Shown piece after piece: positions 1 through 9,608 of a stretch of 39,172 nucleotides of DNA; position 1 is the first letter of the stretch, and every line of letters begins with the position of its first letter. Origin of the DNA: Actinomycetota bacterium (GTDB lineage Bacteria; Actinomycetota; Actinomycetes; Nanopelagicales; Nanopelagicaceae); assembly GCA_009927575.1 (NCBI GenBank), contig RFMS01000171.1:1-39172 (forward strand), written 5' to 3'. Below the pieces are notes generated by a model. That model was not told the origin of the DNA, made no database searches, and worked only from the letters and a program-made list of their open reading frames with translations. Both the position numbers and the translations under genes were made by a program.

Positions 1-447
1 ACAAGTAGTGGAACCGGAAGTTTTACGCCAATGTCAGCCGCATCTGGAGTACGAGTAATCAGCAAAGAGACGGCGCAAACTCTTCGTTTGATGCTAGAGA
101 GCGTGGTTTCAGATCAAGGAACAGCGCCTTCAGCGGCAATCAAGGGCTATCGAATTGCTGGAAAAACTGGAACTGCTGAGAGATTTAACGACGCATGTGG
201 TTGCTACAGCGGATACACAGCATCATTTATTGGCATGGCGCCAGCAGATAAACCTGCATATGTTGTCAGCGTTGCTATCCAAGCACCGCAAGGAATTCAC
301 TGGGGTGGTTACCTAGGTGGACCAGTATTTAAAAAAGTTATGAGTTATGTGCTTCAAGCAAAACATATTCCGCCAACTAATACTTTAGCGACTCGCTATC
401 CATTAAGCGAAGCGGATCTCACCGCTGGGTTGAAGGCAAAACAATGA
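1..447 (+). CDS. ftsI: FtsI (PBP3-type) transpeptidase, 3' end only
   Basis: This is the C-terminal end of the septal peptidoglycan transpeptidase (class B penicillin-binding protein), which crosslinks stem peptides outside the membrane at the division site. The gene begins before the window, and the frame is open from base 1. The KTG box is visible as KTGTAE (about 163-180), followed by the typical GYTASFIGMAP strand and a PVFKKVM-type ending. An ACGC stretch just after the KTG box places two cysteines in the extracytoplasmic domain. The stop overlaps the murE start by 4 bp (ATGA), as expected in a dcw operon. Identification rests on the KTG box plus position directly before murE. Confidence 0.93.
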   Translation, partial: TSSGTGSFTPMSAASGVRVISKETAQTLRLMLESVVSDQGTAPSAAIKGYRIAGKTGTAERFNDACGCYSGYTASFIGMAPADKPAYVVSVAIQAPQGIHWGGYLGGPVFKKVMSYVLQAKHIPPTNTLATRYPLSEADLTAGLKAKQ

Positions 448-2006
448 TGTGGCGAATGGTGGAGCCGCCTGTGCGATCACTTTCTGCCATTGAAGAATTT
501 CTCTCAAAACAATCTAACAACGTAAATAGCGCTAGTGAACTATCACATTCTTCCGAGATAAAAAAGTCAGAGACTAATATCTCTGGAATAACTTCTCGGG
601 CACAACATGTTGAACCAGGAGATTTGTTCGTTGCTCTTCCCGGAAAGAGCGTTCACGGTGCAGCGTTTTACAGCACGGCCCAAAGTCGAGGTGCAGCTGC
701 AGTTCTGACAGATCAGGCTGGCGCAGCACTAATAAAAGAGTCTTCTTTCGCGCCTGAAATACCGACAGTGACCATTGAATCACCACGACGATTTATCGGA
801 GATTTAGCTGCATGGTTCTTTGATAACCCAATTCGTTCGATGTTTAGCGCTGGAATAACGGGCACCAACGGCAAGACAACAGTTTCGACTTTGTTATATC
901 AACTCTGGCGAGATGCCACTATCGAAGCGGGCTTGATAGGCACTTTAGGTACATACATAAGTAGCGAAAGCATGGGAAGTGAAAGTGAAGCTGGCCAGCG
1001 GACAACTCCAGAAGCCGATGAACTTCAGAATACGTTTGCGGTGATGAAAGAGCGACATATTAAAAACGTCGCAATGGAGGTAAGTAGTCATGCTTTAAGC
1101 CAGCATAGAGTCGATGGTGTTCGGTTTTCAGTAGCAGGCTTTACAAATTTGACCCAAGATCATCTTGATTTCCATGGCTCTATGGCCGATTACTTTTCAG
1201 CAAAGGCAAAATTATTTACCGTTGAACGTGCAGAAAAGGCGTTCATCATGGTTGATGGAGAATACGGAAAAGAATTGGTAAACCGTTGCGAAATTCCTTT
1301 TGTGACACTTTCTCGATTTGATCGCAAAGCAACCTGGCATCTCTCTGATGCAACGCAAACGTCAATGGGTTGGGATATTTCGGTCCGTGGTGAAGGCGGA
1401 GTTCTTATTGAAGGATCGCTTCCATTGCTTGGAGAACACAATATTGAGAACGCACTTCTTGCTATTGCGATAGCTGTAGAGAGTGGTCTTGATCCGATTT
1501 TTGTTGGAACTCAATTAAGAAATCTACGTGGTGCGCAAGGACGACTTGAAAAAATTGAGGTAGGGCAGCCCTTCCATGCGCTTGTCGATTATGCCCACAC
1601 ACCTGATGCGGTCGAACGAGTTCTTACTTCTGCTAGAGAATTTACAGAAGGCAAAATTATTGCAGTGTTAGGTTGTGGTGGCGATCGCGATCGATCGAAA
1701 CGCCCTCTAATGGGCAAAGCGCTGCTTCATGGTGCAGATGTAGCGATTTGTACAAGTGATAATCCGCGAAGTGAAAACCCAGAAGTGATTCTGCAGGAAA
1801 TGACAGTTGGTCTCGCATTCGCCAAACCACATGCAGTAATTACTGATCGCCGCGAAGCAATCTCTTACGCGGTCTCACTGGCGCAACCAGGCGACACAGT
1901 CTTGCTCTTGGGTAAAGGCCATGAGAGTGGCCAAGAGATCAATGGCGTTGTTCATCCATTTAATGATCGAGACGAACTCGCCACTGCAATAGTTGGTGGC
2001 CGATGA
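444..2006 (+). CDS. murE: UDP-MurNAc-tripeptide synthetase (meso-DAP adding)
   Basis: This cytoplasmic ATP-dependent Mur ligase adds the third amino acid to UDP-MurNAc-L-Ala-D-Glu. It is 520 aa long. The P-loop GTNGKTT lies near residue 139, and central and C-terminal Mur ligase domains follow (EVSSHAL, GCGGDRDRSKRP, GKGHE). The DNPR motif near residue 439 is the signature of enzymes that select meso-diaminopimelate rather than lysine, so the cell wall is predicted to be of the DAP type. The start at 444 overlaps the ftsI stop by 4 bp; a second ATG lies at 447. The stop overlaps murF by 4 bp, so translation is probably coupled. Confidence 0.96.
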   Translation: MMWRMVEPPVRSLSAIEEFLSKQSNNVNSASELSHSSEIKKSETNISGITSRAQHVEPGDLFVALPGKSVHGAAFYSTAQSRGAAAVLTDQAGAALIKESSFAPEIPTVTIESPRRFIGDLAAWFFDNPIRSMFSAGITGTNGKTTVSTLLYQLWRDATIEAGLIGTLGTYISSESMGSESEAGQRTTPEADELQNTFAVMKERHIKNVAMEVSSHALSQHRVDGVRFSVAGFTNLTQDHLDFHGSMADYFSAKAKLFTVERAEKAFIMVDGEYGKELVNRCEIPFVTLSRFDRKATWHLSDATQTSMGWDISVRGEGGVLIEGSLPLLGEHNIENALLAIAIAVESGLDPIFVGTQLRNLRGAQGRLEKIEVGQPFHALVDYAHTPDAVERVLTSAREFTEGKIIAVLGCGGDRDRSKRPLMGKALLHGADVAICTSDNPRSENPEVILQEMTVGLAFAKPHAVITDRREAISYAVSLAQPGDTVLLLGKGHESGQEINGVVHPFNDRDELATAIVGGR

Positions 2007-3430
2007 TTCCTCTCTCTATTGCGAAAATAACCGAAGTAGCCAAGGGGCGATCTTTCGAAATCAATCCAGAGACAGTTATCTCGGCAGATTTTTCGATTGA
2101 TTCGAGAGCGATACATGCCGGTGGAATTTTCGTGGCGATTAAAGGCGAAAAAGTAGATGGCCGAGATTTTGCAGCCCAAGCGCTGGCGGCTGGTGCACTC
2201 TGTGTGCTTACAGAAAAGCAGATTGCTGGCCCTTGCATCGTTGTTTCAGATGTCATTCAAGCACTCGGCGAGATTGCTCATTATGTTCGCCAGCAGATTC
2301 CAAACCTTAAAGTAATTGGAATAACTGGATCGCAAGGAAAAACGACGACAAAGGATTTATTAGCCCACGTTTTAGGTGCAGCGGGTAAGACGCATGCTGC
2401 AAAAGGTTCATACAACAATGATCTCGGTGCGCCACTTACTCTGCTTGAATGTCAGAGCACAACAAAGTTTTGCATTGTCGAAATGGGAGCTCGCCATCCT
2501 GGCGATATCGCTCGACTGACAAAAATCGCTGAACCAAATGTGGGAGTGGTGTTAAAAGTTGGCAACGCTCATATTGGAGAGTTTGGCTCACGAGAGAATA
2601 TTGCGCGCACGAAAAAGGAATTGATTGATTATCTACCAGCATCGGGAATTGCAGTTCTTGGTACATACGATGAATTCACACCACACATGGTTGGAACCGA
2701 ACCAGCCACTCAAGAATCCGGAAATGCGAATGCGCGACGTACTCTTCGATTTGGCGAAAGACATGTAGACGATGTTCGAGCAGCCGATATTGAATTTCGA
2801 GAAGGTCGTGCACATTTTGATCTCGTCACTCCTGCTGGTCGAGAACCAGTCGGACTAAGAATTGTCGGTACTCATCAAATTGCGAATGCATTAGCTGCTG
2901 CTGCTGCAGCAACTGCTTTAGGACTTCCCATCGAACAAATTTCGGCAGCGCTCTCCACTGCTGAGGTATCGAGCAAATGGCGCATGGAGTTACACGATCT
3001 CAATGGATTACTTGTAATTAATGATGCATATAACGCCAATCCAGAAAGTATGGCTGCTGCTTTACGCACGCTGGCACTTCTCAGTCAGGAACGCGGTGGC
3101 AGATCATGGGCCTTCCTAGGAACGATGCACGAACTAGGTGAAGAAAGTTCTCGCGACCATTCTGAAATTGGCCAATTAGCGGAAAATCTAGGAATAGATC
3201 ATCTTGTTTCAATCGGTAATTCAGATTATTGCCGTAGCGTTGGCAGCGAGATTCAAACGCATCAATTTCAGTCAACTGATGATGCGGCTGAAATGTTTCA
3301 ACATTTCCAGAGCGGTGATGTTGTTCTCGTGAAGGCTTCGCGGGCCGAGGCGCTCGAACGACTTGCAGAATCAGCTCTGGTCTATTGGCGAGCGACACAT
3401 ATTGGCGAGATGGGGGAGACACAACAGTGA
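2003..3430 (+). CDS. murF: UDP-MurNAc-tripeptide:D-Ala-D-Ala ligase
   Basis: MurF attaches D-Ala-D-Ala to the UDP-MurNAc-tripeptide, completing the cytoplasmic pentapeptide precursor. It is 475 aa, normal for the family. The N-terminal substrate domain contains [19 protein letters not shown]. The ATP site reads [10 protein letters not shown] near residue 109, and the central domain carries [12 protein letters not shown], a MurF hallmark. It starts in an ATGA overlap with murE and ends in a GTGA overlap with the mraY start at 3427, so it sits inside a tightly coupled dcw transcription unit. Confidence 0.96.
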   Translation: MIPLSIAKITEVAKGRSFEINPETVISADFSIDSRAIHAGGIFVAIKGEKVDGRDFAAQALAAGALCVLTEKQIAGPCIVVSDVIQALGEIAHYVRQQIPNLKVIGITGSQGKTTTKDLLAHVLGAAGKTHAAKGSYNNDLGAPLTLLECQSTTKFCIVEMGARHPGDIARLTKIAEPNVGVVLKVGNAHIGEFGSRENIARTKKELIDYLPASGIAVLGTYDEFTPHMVGTEPATQESGNANARRTLRFGERHVDDVRAADIEFREGRAHFDLVTPAGREPVGLRIVGTHQIANALAAAAAATALGLPIEQISAALSTAEVSSKWRMELHDLNGLLVINDAYNANPESMAAALRTLALLSQERGGRSWAFLGTMHELGEESSRDHSEIGQLAENLGIDHLVSIGNSDYCRSVGSEIQTHQFQSTDDAAEMFQHFQSGDVVLVKASRAEALERLAESALVYWRATHIGEMGETQQ

Positions 3431-4484
3431 AAGGAATTCTTTTTGCTGGCGCTATCTCACTCCTCGTGAGTTTTTTTGCAACGCCAGCCTTGATACGAAT
3501 TCTTGCTCGTCGTGGTTATGGCCAAATAATTAGAGATGACGGTCCAACAACTCATCATGTCAAACGAGGAACTCCAACAATGGGCGGAATCGTTTTAATC
3601 ATTGCTTCTGCAATGGGTTATGGAATTAGCCATCTTTTAACTGGAGTTTCACTCAGCACTTCAGCGCTCTTAGTCCTTGGAATGGTTATTGGACTCGGTC
3701 TAGTTGGATTCCTCGATGACTGGTTAAAAGTTTCCAAGAAACGTTCATTAGGTTTGAAAGCTCGCCAGAAACTTTTCGGTCAAGCGCTTGTCGCTGCAGC
3801 ATTTGGTCTGCTCGCTATTCGCTTCCCAGACGAGAATTCACTGACGCCAATCTCTTTGAACCTTTCAGTTGTTCGCGATACCACGTTCGTATTGGGAAGC
3901 GTCGTCGTTGTAATTTGGGCAATCGTGATGGTGCTGGGAACAAGTAACGGCGTCAATCTTACCGATGGATTAGATGGTTTAGCCACTGGTGCAGCTGTAA
4001 TGACTTTTCTTTCCTTTATTTTGATTGGTGTATGGGAGTTTGGTCAAAGTTGCGCAATATCAATGGGACCAAAATGTTACGAGGTACGTGATCCACTCGA
4101 TTTAGCGGTTCTCGCTGCGGCATTTAGCGGGGCATGTTTTGGCTTCTTATGGTGGAATGCTTCGCCAGCGAAAATATTTATGGGCGATACCGGGTCGCTC
4201 GCGCTAGGCGGCGCGCTTGCAGGTCTTGCGATGACATTGCGTACGGAATTACTCCTTATTCCACTTGGCGGACTTTTCGTAATAATCACGCTTTCTGTAA
4301 TCATTCAGACGACATATTTCAAATTATCTGGCGGAAAACGCGTCTTTAGAATGGCGCCACTTCAACACCATTTCGAATTACTCGGTGGGGCGAAGTAACA
4401 ATCGTCATTCGATTCTGGATTATTGCAGGGCTATGTGTAGCAGTTGGACTTGCGCTCTTCTACGCCCAATGGGTTGTCGCATAG
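3427..4484 (+). CDS. mraY: Phospho-MurNAc-pentapeptide transferase, frameshifted near the 3' end
   Basis: MraY transfers phospho-MurNAc-pentapeptide to undecaprenyl phosphate at the inner face of the membrane, forming lipid I. It is polytopic, with catalytic motifs [12 protein letters not shown] (near residue 175) and [12 protein letters not shown] (near 250). The GTG start at 3427 overlaps the murF stop; an ATG at 3385 in the same frame would overlap murF by 46 bp and is less likely. As written, the frame stops at 4398 after [10 protein letters not shown]. In the -1 frame, 4395-4484 encodes [19 protein letters not shown] and then [10 protein letters not shown], which is the expected last MraY helix. 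One missing T near 4384-4386 (GGTGGGG for GGTTGGGG) would restore [16 protein letters not shown] and a 352-aa protein ending 4 nt before murD. Probably a sequencing error. Confidence 0.93.
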
Positions 4485-4488
4485 CGTT

Positions 4489-5871
4489 ATGAGCTCCTTC
4501 CTCACTGAGTTAAGTAAGCAACGTACGGTAGTTCTCGGTGGTGGTGTGACTGGAAAATCCCTCCGAGAATTTCTTGCAACTCATTCTTTATCAGTCACCG
4601 TTATCGATGAGAAGAAGAGTGATCAAGGTGAGGTAGCAGAACTCACTGAAGAACTGGCTTCGCGCTTTGATCTAGCAATTGTTTCGCCTGGTTGGCGAGT
4701 AGATCATCCATTTGTCCAGCGTCTAAAAAAACATAATGTGGCTATCTTGAGTGAGATTGATTTTGCATGGCAAGTGAAGAATGAAGTTGCGCCACACCAA
4801 CGATGGATTGGCTTAACTGGCACAAACGGCAAAACCACGACGATACAAATGGTTGAAAGTATTTTTTCTCATGGTCAGATTAACGGGACAGCGTGTGGAA
4901 ATGTGGGCGACACTGTTATTGAAGCCGTAATGCACCAACCTGCTTATGATTACTTAGCGTTGGAGCTCTCTTCATTTCAATTGGAGTGGAGTTCAATGGC
5001 ACGTTATGAAGCGGGCGCAATTCTCAATATTGCAGAAGACCATATTGATTGGCATGGTTCATTTGAAAATTACAGTCAATCAAAGCTCAAACTTCTTTCC
5101 GCCTCGAAAATTGCGATAGTTAATGGCGATGATGTATCGACGATGAATTCCGTAAAAGCGCTCAGTGGCAGAACCCCTGTCTATTTCACCTTAAATACTC
5201 CTGCTCGCGGTTCGGTGGGGCTCGTAGAAAATCTCCTCATAGATAGGGCCTTTGTAGGCGAAGGTGATGCAGAAGTTCTGAGTGAGTTATCAGATATTCA
5301 ACCAGCAGTTCCACATAATGTTGCTAACGCCCTCGCGGCCGGTGCGCTCTGTCGGGCAATTGGAATTTCTTCAGAAGTCGTTCAACGCGGAATTAAAAAC
5401 TTTACATTAGATCATCATCGGTTAGAAAAAGTATTAGTCCACAACGAGATTACCTGGATTAATGATTCAAAAGCCACCAATCCACATGCTGCGTTAGCTG
5501 CTCTTCATTCACAGATGAAAACCATTTGGATTGCTGGCGGTCTTGCAAAAGGCGCTTCAATGACAGAATTAATTCAGAGAGGACATAGTCGTATCAAGGC
5601 AGCAATACTTATTGGAACGGATGCACCGATAATCGAATTAGAACTTCAGAAATATGCGCCGAATATTCCGATTTATCGAGTTGGGGCAGATGGTTCACTC
5701 AAAGGTGAAGCGTTAATGGAAAAGGTAGTTACGCAAGCGAAACAGTTAGCATCGGCCGGAGATTCAGTGCTCCTTGCACCTGCGTGTGCCTCTATGGATC
5801 AATTCACGTCATACGCCGACCGCGGAAATTCATTTGCCCAAGCAGTGCGAAAATTGGTGTCGAATGCGTAA
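4489..5871 (+). CDS. murD: UDP-MurNAc-L-alanine:D-glutamate ligase
   Basis: MurD adds D-glutamate to UDP-MurNAc-L-Ala in the cytoplasm. The protein has an N-terminal Rossmann-like domain (VVLGGGVTGKS), the ATP-binding GTNGKTT near residue 110, LSSFQLEW in the central domain and the C-terminal ligase domain (WINDSKATNPHAA, IAGGLAKGA, LLAPACASMDQF). I chose ATG 4489, 4 nt after the repaired mraY stop, because the in-frame ATG at 4444 lies inside the mraY C-terminal coding sequence and adds non-homologous residues. From 4489 the length is 460 aa, normal for the family. The 3' end overlaps ftsW by 8 bp. Confidence 0.95.
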   Translation: MSSFLTELSKQRTVVLGGGVTGKSLREFLATHSLSVTVIDEKKSDQGEVAELTEELASRFDLAIVSPGWRVDHPFVQRLKKHNVAILSEIDFAWQVKNEVAPHQRWIGLTGTNGKTTTIQMVESIFSHGQINGTACGNVGDTVIEAVMHQPAYDYLALELSSFQLEWSSMARYEAGAILNIAEDHIDWHGSFENYSQSKLKLLSASKIAIVNGDDVSTMNSVKALSGRTPVYFTLNTPARGSVGLVENLLIDRAFVGEGDAEVLSELSDIQPAVPHNVANALAAGALCRAIGISSEVVQRGIKNFTLDHHRLEKVLVHNEITWINDSKATNPHAALAALHSQMKTIWIAGGLAKGASMTELIQRGHSRIKAAILIGTDAPIIELELQKYAPNIPIYRVGADGSLKGEALMEKVVTQAKQLASAGDSVLLAPACASMDQFTSYADRGNSFAQAVRKLVSNA

Positions 5872-7108
5872 AAGTTATTTCACGAAACCTGAATCGTCGT
5901 ACTACCTTATTTTGGGTAGCGCTACTGCGCTCACTGGTTTAGGTCTCACAATGGTGCTCTCTGCATCGGCGGTACGAGCGCTTCATGAATCTGGTAATTC
6001 ATTTGCCATCGTTGGCAAACAGCTCTTCTTTCTTGCACTTTCGCTACCCGCTGCCTACGCTGCTATGAAATTGAAGCCAGCGATATGGGCTCGGGTTTCG
6101 AACTTGGCCCTCCTTCTGTCATTTGGTTTCTTGGTATTACCGTTTGTGCCAGGTCTTGGAAAAACCGTAAACGGCAATACAAACTGGATTGCGTTTGCAG
6201 GTTTTACGCTACAACCAAGCGAATTTGCAAAATTCGGTCTGATCATTTGGTGCGCCGCGAAACTCAATTCATACGATAAGAATTTAGATCTAAGTTTTTC
6301 GCAAGGTAGCCAGCCACATGTAAGTAACTCATTTAAATTCCTGTGGTATTTGCTTCCTGGTTTTATCGCTATGGAATTACTCATTTTGAAGGGGCGAGAT
6401 CTCGGAACCGCCGTGATCATGATAATGATCTTCGCTGGCATTCTCTTTATCGCCGGCTTGCCATATCGATTCATGGCAATCACTGGTGGTGCAGCACTTG
6501 CTGTCGTATCTGCTTTAGTCGTAGCAAGCAGCAATCGTCGAAGCCGATTTGCAGCGCTTCTTAATCCATTTGCGGAGCAGTATTACAAAGGTGCCGGGTG
6601 GCAACCTGCTCACAGTTTGATGGGGTTAGCATCTGGTGGCTTACTCGGAATTGGAATCGGCGCAAGTAAGCAAAAATGGGGTGGACTAGCAGAAGCGCAT
6701 ACTGACTTTATCTTTTCGGTTATCGGTGAAGAGTTGGGTTTAGTTGGCACACTCATTGTCGTTCTACTTTTTGCAGTACTTCTCATTTCAATTTTTAAAA
6801 TCGCACTTGGAGCTCCGACAACTTTTGAGCGATATGCAACTGCTGGAATTGGGTGCTGGATTTCGATGCAGGTGGCAATCAATATGGGTTCGGTGCTGAG
6901 TTTGATACCAGTCGCTGGAGTAACTCTGCCTCTTGTTTCCTACGGTGGATCGTCGTTATTGTCGGTATATATCGCGCTCGGATTTGTACTTGGAGTTGCC
7001 CGCCGCACCGAACCAATTCGACAAGCCATTCTTGCGCGAAGAAAACCTAAAGCAGCTAAAAATTTTCAAGAACAAGCGAGCCCATTACATCGAGATAGAA
7101 GTAAATAG
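5864..7108 (+). CDS. ftsW: FtsW septal peptidoglycan polymerase (SEDS family)
   Basis: This multi-pass membrane SEDS glycosyltransferase polymerises lipid II at the septum together with FtsI. From ATG 5864 it is 414 aa with many hydrophobic helices. Family signatures include LQPSEFAKFGLIIW, the extracytoplasmic GLAEAHTDFIFSVIGEELG segment, and the C-terminal MGSVLSLIPVAGVTLPLVSYGGSSLLS motif. An in-frame ATG at 5774 would overlap murD by about 100 bp and adds unrelated residues, so 5864 (8-bp overlap with murD) is preferred. Position between murD and murG supports FtsW over RodA. Confidence 0.94.
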   Translation: MRKSYFTKPESSYYLILGSATALTGLGLTMVLSASAVRALHESGNSFAIVGKQLFFLALSLPAAYAAMKLKPAIWARVSNLALLLSFGFLVLPFVPGLGKTVNGNTNWIAFAGFTLQPSEFAKFGLIIWCAAKLNSYDKNLDLSFSQGSQPHVSNSFKFLWYLLPGFIAMELLILKGRDLGTAVIMIMIFAGILFIAGLPYRFMAITGGAALAVVSALVVASSNRRSRFAALLNPFAEQYYKGAGWQPAHSLMGLASGGLLGIGIGASKQKWGGLAEAHTDFIFSVIGEELGLVGTLIVVLLFAVLLISIFKIALGAPTTFERYATAGIGCWISMQVAINMGSVLSLIPVAGVTLPLVSYGGSSLLSVYIALGFVLGVARRTEPIRQAILARRKPKAAKNFQEQASPLHRDRSK

Positions 7109-7110
7109 AG

Positions 7111-8204
7111 ATGACGATACGAGTGATTTTGGCGGGTGGTGGAACTGCAGGACATATTGAACCTGCGCTAGCGGTCGCAACGGAATTGAAGAAAATAAAC
7201 CCCGATATTCAGTGTGAGTTCCTCGGAACAATCACGGGGTTAGAAAATGCACTAGTACCAGGGCGCGGTTTTCCGCTTCGAGTAATTCCAAAGGTTGCGA
7301 TGCCTCGCGAGCTTTCGTTATCAATTCTTTTCTGGCCATTTCGGTTGGCTGGAAGCATCGGTAAATGCTTGCGCATAATGCGCGGCGCACAGGTTGTCAT
7401 TGGATTTGGCGGATATGTGTCAGCGTCTGCATATTTAGCTGCAGTGATTTTGCGAATTCCTATTGTTATTCATGAAGCTAATGCCAAACCGGGATGGGCA
7501 AATCGACTTGGTAGATTCTTTGCTAAGAAAGTCTGCGTAAATTTCCAATCAGTCCAATCTAAATGGGCAGACTCAATTCACACAGGGATGCCGCTGCGAA
7601 GAGATATTGCGGAAATTTCGCGTTTAAGTGCAGAACAGATTCAGGAGATTCGTGAACGGAAAGCTCGTGAATGGGGATTTGATTCGAAAAAACCAATCGT
7701 TTCAGTATTCGGAGGCTCAACCGGATCGGAACGTATTAATGACGCTATTGCCGAATACTTAATCGCAAGTAATGGCTCGTCACCACAAATTGCTCATGCG
7801 GTTGGATTGCATAATACGTTGCCCATTAATCGAACTGGCTATTTCGCCACTCATTACTTCCACGATATCGCAGATGTATATATTGCTTCTGACTTACTTA
7901 TATGTCGCTCAGGAGCAGTGACGTGTGCGGAATTGGCAGTCGTTAATCGATATGCGGTTCTCATTCCATTGCCAATAGGAAATGGTGAACAAGAAGCAAA
8001 TGCTGACGAATTAATGGCGCGAGACTCTGCGACTATGGTCCGAAATTCCATCTTCTCGAGTAGTTGGTTACTTCAAAATTGACAACAATGCTTGATAAGG
8101 CGCTGAAGTTTCGTGGCGTTACGCGAGATGTCGTTGTATTGCCCACCGCACAAACCATCGCTGAAATGTCGCTGGCCATTGCACAAGCGGAGTCACAGCA
8201 ATGA
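7111..8204 (+). CDS. murG: MurG lipid II-forming GlcNAc transferase, frameshifted near the 3' end
   Basis: MurG transfers GlcNAc from UDP-GlcNAc to lipid I at the membrane surface, making lipid II. GT-B fold motifs are visible: GGGTAGHIEPALAVA at the N terminus, VVIGFGGYVS, HEANAKPGWANRLG, FGGSTGSERIND, CRSGAVTCAEL and PIGNGEQEANA. As written, the frame stops at 8082 after FSSSWLLQN. The -1 frame continues with LTTMLDKALKFRGVTRD through to AQAESQQ and stops at 8204, overlapping the murC start by 4 bp (ATGA). Adding one A to the AAAA run at 8075-8078 joins the halves into a 364-aa protein of normal length. Most likely a homopolymer error; a real truncation would remove the last roughly 40 residues. 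Confidence 0.93.
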
Positions 8205-9592
8205 CCACAATGACGTATAGGGAATTTGTGGGATCCACAATTCATTTTGTGGGTATCGGTGGTGGCGGTATGAGCGGCATTGCACGAATTTTGTTGGCAC
8301 TTGGCGCAGATGTCTCTGGATCTGATCTCAAAGACTCAGCCGCGCTAGATGGGCTTCGCACGTTAGGGGCTCGAATCTCAATAGGTCATCACGGAGCAAA
8401 CGTGCCGCAATCAGGAGTAATTGTTGCGTCAAGTGCAATATCCGAGAGCAATCCAGAGTTAGTTGTTGCGCGCGAACGAGGGTTGGCAATTCTTCTGCGT
8501 GCCGAAGCGCTTGCATTAATTATGTCGCAGAAACGCGCGATTGCTATAGCTGGTACACATGGCAAAACCACAACCACATCCATGATGACGGTGGCGCTGC
8601 AACGATGCGGAGCAGATCCATCGTTCGCGATTGGAGCAGCAGTAACTAATTCTGGAACTAATGCTCACCACGGATCGGGCGATATTTTTATTGCAGAAGC
8701 GGATGAATCAGATGGTTCATTCTTAGCGTATAAACCATTTGGCGCCATCATCACCAATATCGAATTAGATCACGTAGATAATTTTCATTCCATAAAGGAA
8801 ATGGATGAACTCTTTTTAGATTTCATTGGCTCCATCCAAGAAGGCGGTTTTCTCGTTGCATGTATTGATGATGCAGGCGTACAAAGAGCGCTATCAAAAA
8901 TCGATCGAAGTGATATCACCATCATTACGTACGGTGAAGCCGCTACAGCAGATTTAAAAGTGGATCGAATATCACTGACACAATCTGGCTCTGTTTCGCG
9001 AGTGACATGGAAAGGTCGAGTTCTAGGAGAACTCAACCTCAACGTGCCTGGTCGCCACAATGTGGCAAATGCTGCGGCAACCTTGGCTACTGCTCTGCAT
9101 CTTGGTTTCTCTACCGAACAACTATTCGCAGGACTTAAAAGCTTCACGGGTGCACGCCGTCGATTCGAAATCAAAGGCGTAGTTAATGGCATTACGGTGA
9201 TCGATGATTATGGTCATCACCCCACAGAAATTCGAGTGACGTTAGAAGCGGCCCGTAATTACGTTGGATCAGGGCAGATTTTTGTGATTTTTCAACCTCA
9301 TCGATTTAGTCGTACCGAAAAATTTGCCTCCGAATTTGCCGTGGAACTTTCTCGTGCCGATCATGTATTTCTCTTAGAAGTTTATGCGGCGAGCGAGAAA
9401 CCAATTCCAGGGGTAACGTCACTTTCAATTTCACGGCTGATGAAATCTGATCGTGTCACATACGAACCATCAATGCCTTCAGTAATAGAGCAGGTGGTAG
9501 CCAAGGCAAAAAGTGGCGATCTCATCATGACGCTTGGTGCTGGCGATGTAAATTCATTAGCGCCATTAATCGTTGATTTACTCCATCAATAG
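8201..9592 (+). CDS. murC: UDP-MurNAc:L-alanine ligase
   Basis: MurC commits UDP-MurNAc to the peptide-addition pathway by adding L-alanine. It is 463 aa. The N-terminal domain has VGIGGGGMSGIARIL and GSDLKDS, the ATP site is GTHGKTTTTSM near residue 117, and later motifs include EADESDGSFL, GRHNVANAAATLA, DDYGHHPTEI and a GAGDV near the C terminus, all MurC hallmarks. The start overlaps the repaired murG stop by 4 bp. A second ATG lies four codons downstream (8210). In this genome murC sits in the dcw cluster, between murG and ftsQ. Confidence 0.96.
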   Translation: MTTMTYREFVGSTIHFVGIGGGGMSGIARILLALGADVSGSDLKDSAALDGLRTLGARISIGHHGANVPQSGVIVASSAISESNPELVVARERGLAILLRAEALALIMSQKRAIAIAGTHGKTTTTSMMTVALQRCGADPSFAIGAAVTNSGTNAHHGSGDIFIAEADESDGSFLAYKPFGAIITNIELDHVDNFHSIKEMDELFLDFIGSIQEGGFLVACIDDAGVQRALSKIDRSDITIITYGEAATADLKVDRISLTQSGSVSRVTWKGRVLGELNLNVPGRHNVANAAATLATALHLGFSTEQLFAGLKSFTGARRRFEIKGVVNGITVIDDYGHHPTEIRVTLEAARNYVGSGQIFVIFQPHRFSRTEKFASEFAVELSRADHVFLLEVYAASEKPIPGVTSLSISRLMKSDRVTYEPSMPSVIEQVVAKAKSGDLIMTLGAGDVNSLAPLIVDLLHQ

Positions 9593-9608
9593 AAGAGCGA
9601 ACAGAGTT

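Noticed and set aside
1680-1698. GCGATCGC-type palindrome run in murE, like a HIP1 site
   Set aside because: Single occurrence; it encodes the conserved GGDRDRSK segment of MurE.
4395-4484. Independent hydrophobic micropeptide between mraY and murD
   Set aside because: No usable start codon, and its sequence fits the last helix of MraY after a one-base repair.
6055-6534. 159-codon minus-strand open frame inside ftsW
   Set aside because: It mirrors ftsW, has no family-like motifs, and ftsW is complete on the plus strand.
8071-8082. Programmed -1 frameshift at the AAAA run in murG
   Set aside because: No slippery heptamer with downstream pseudoknot is evident, and six similar indels occur in unrelated genes without a common motif.
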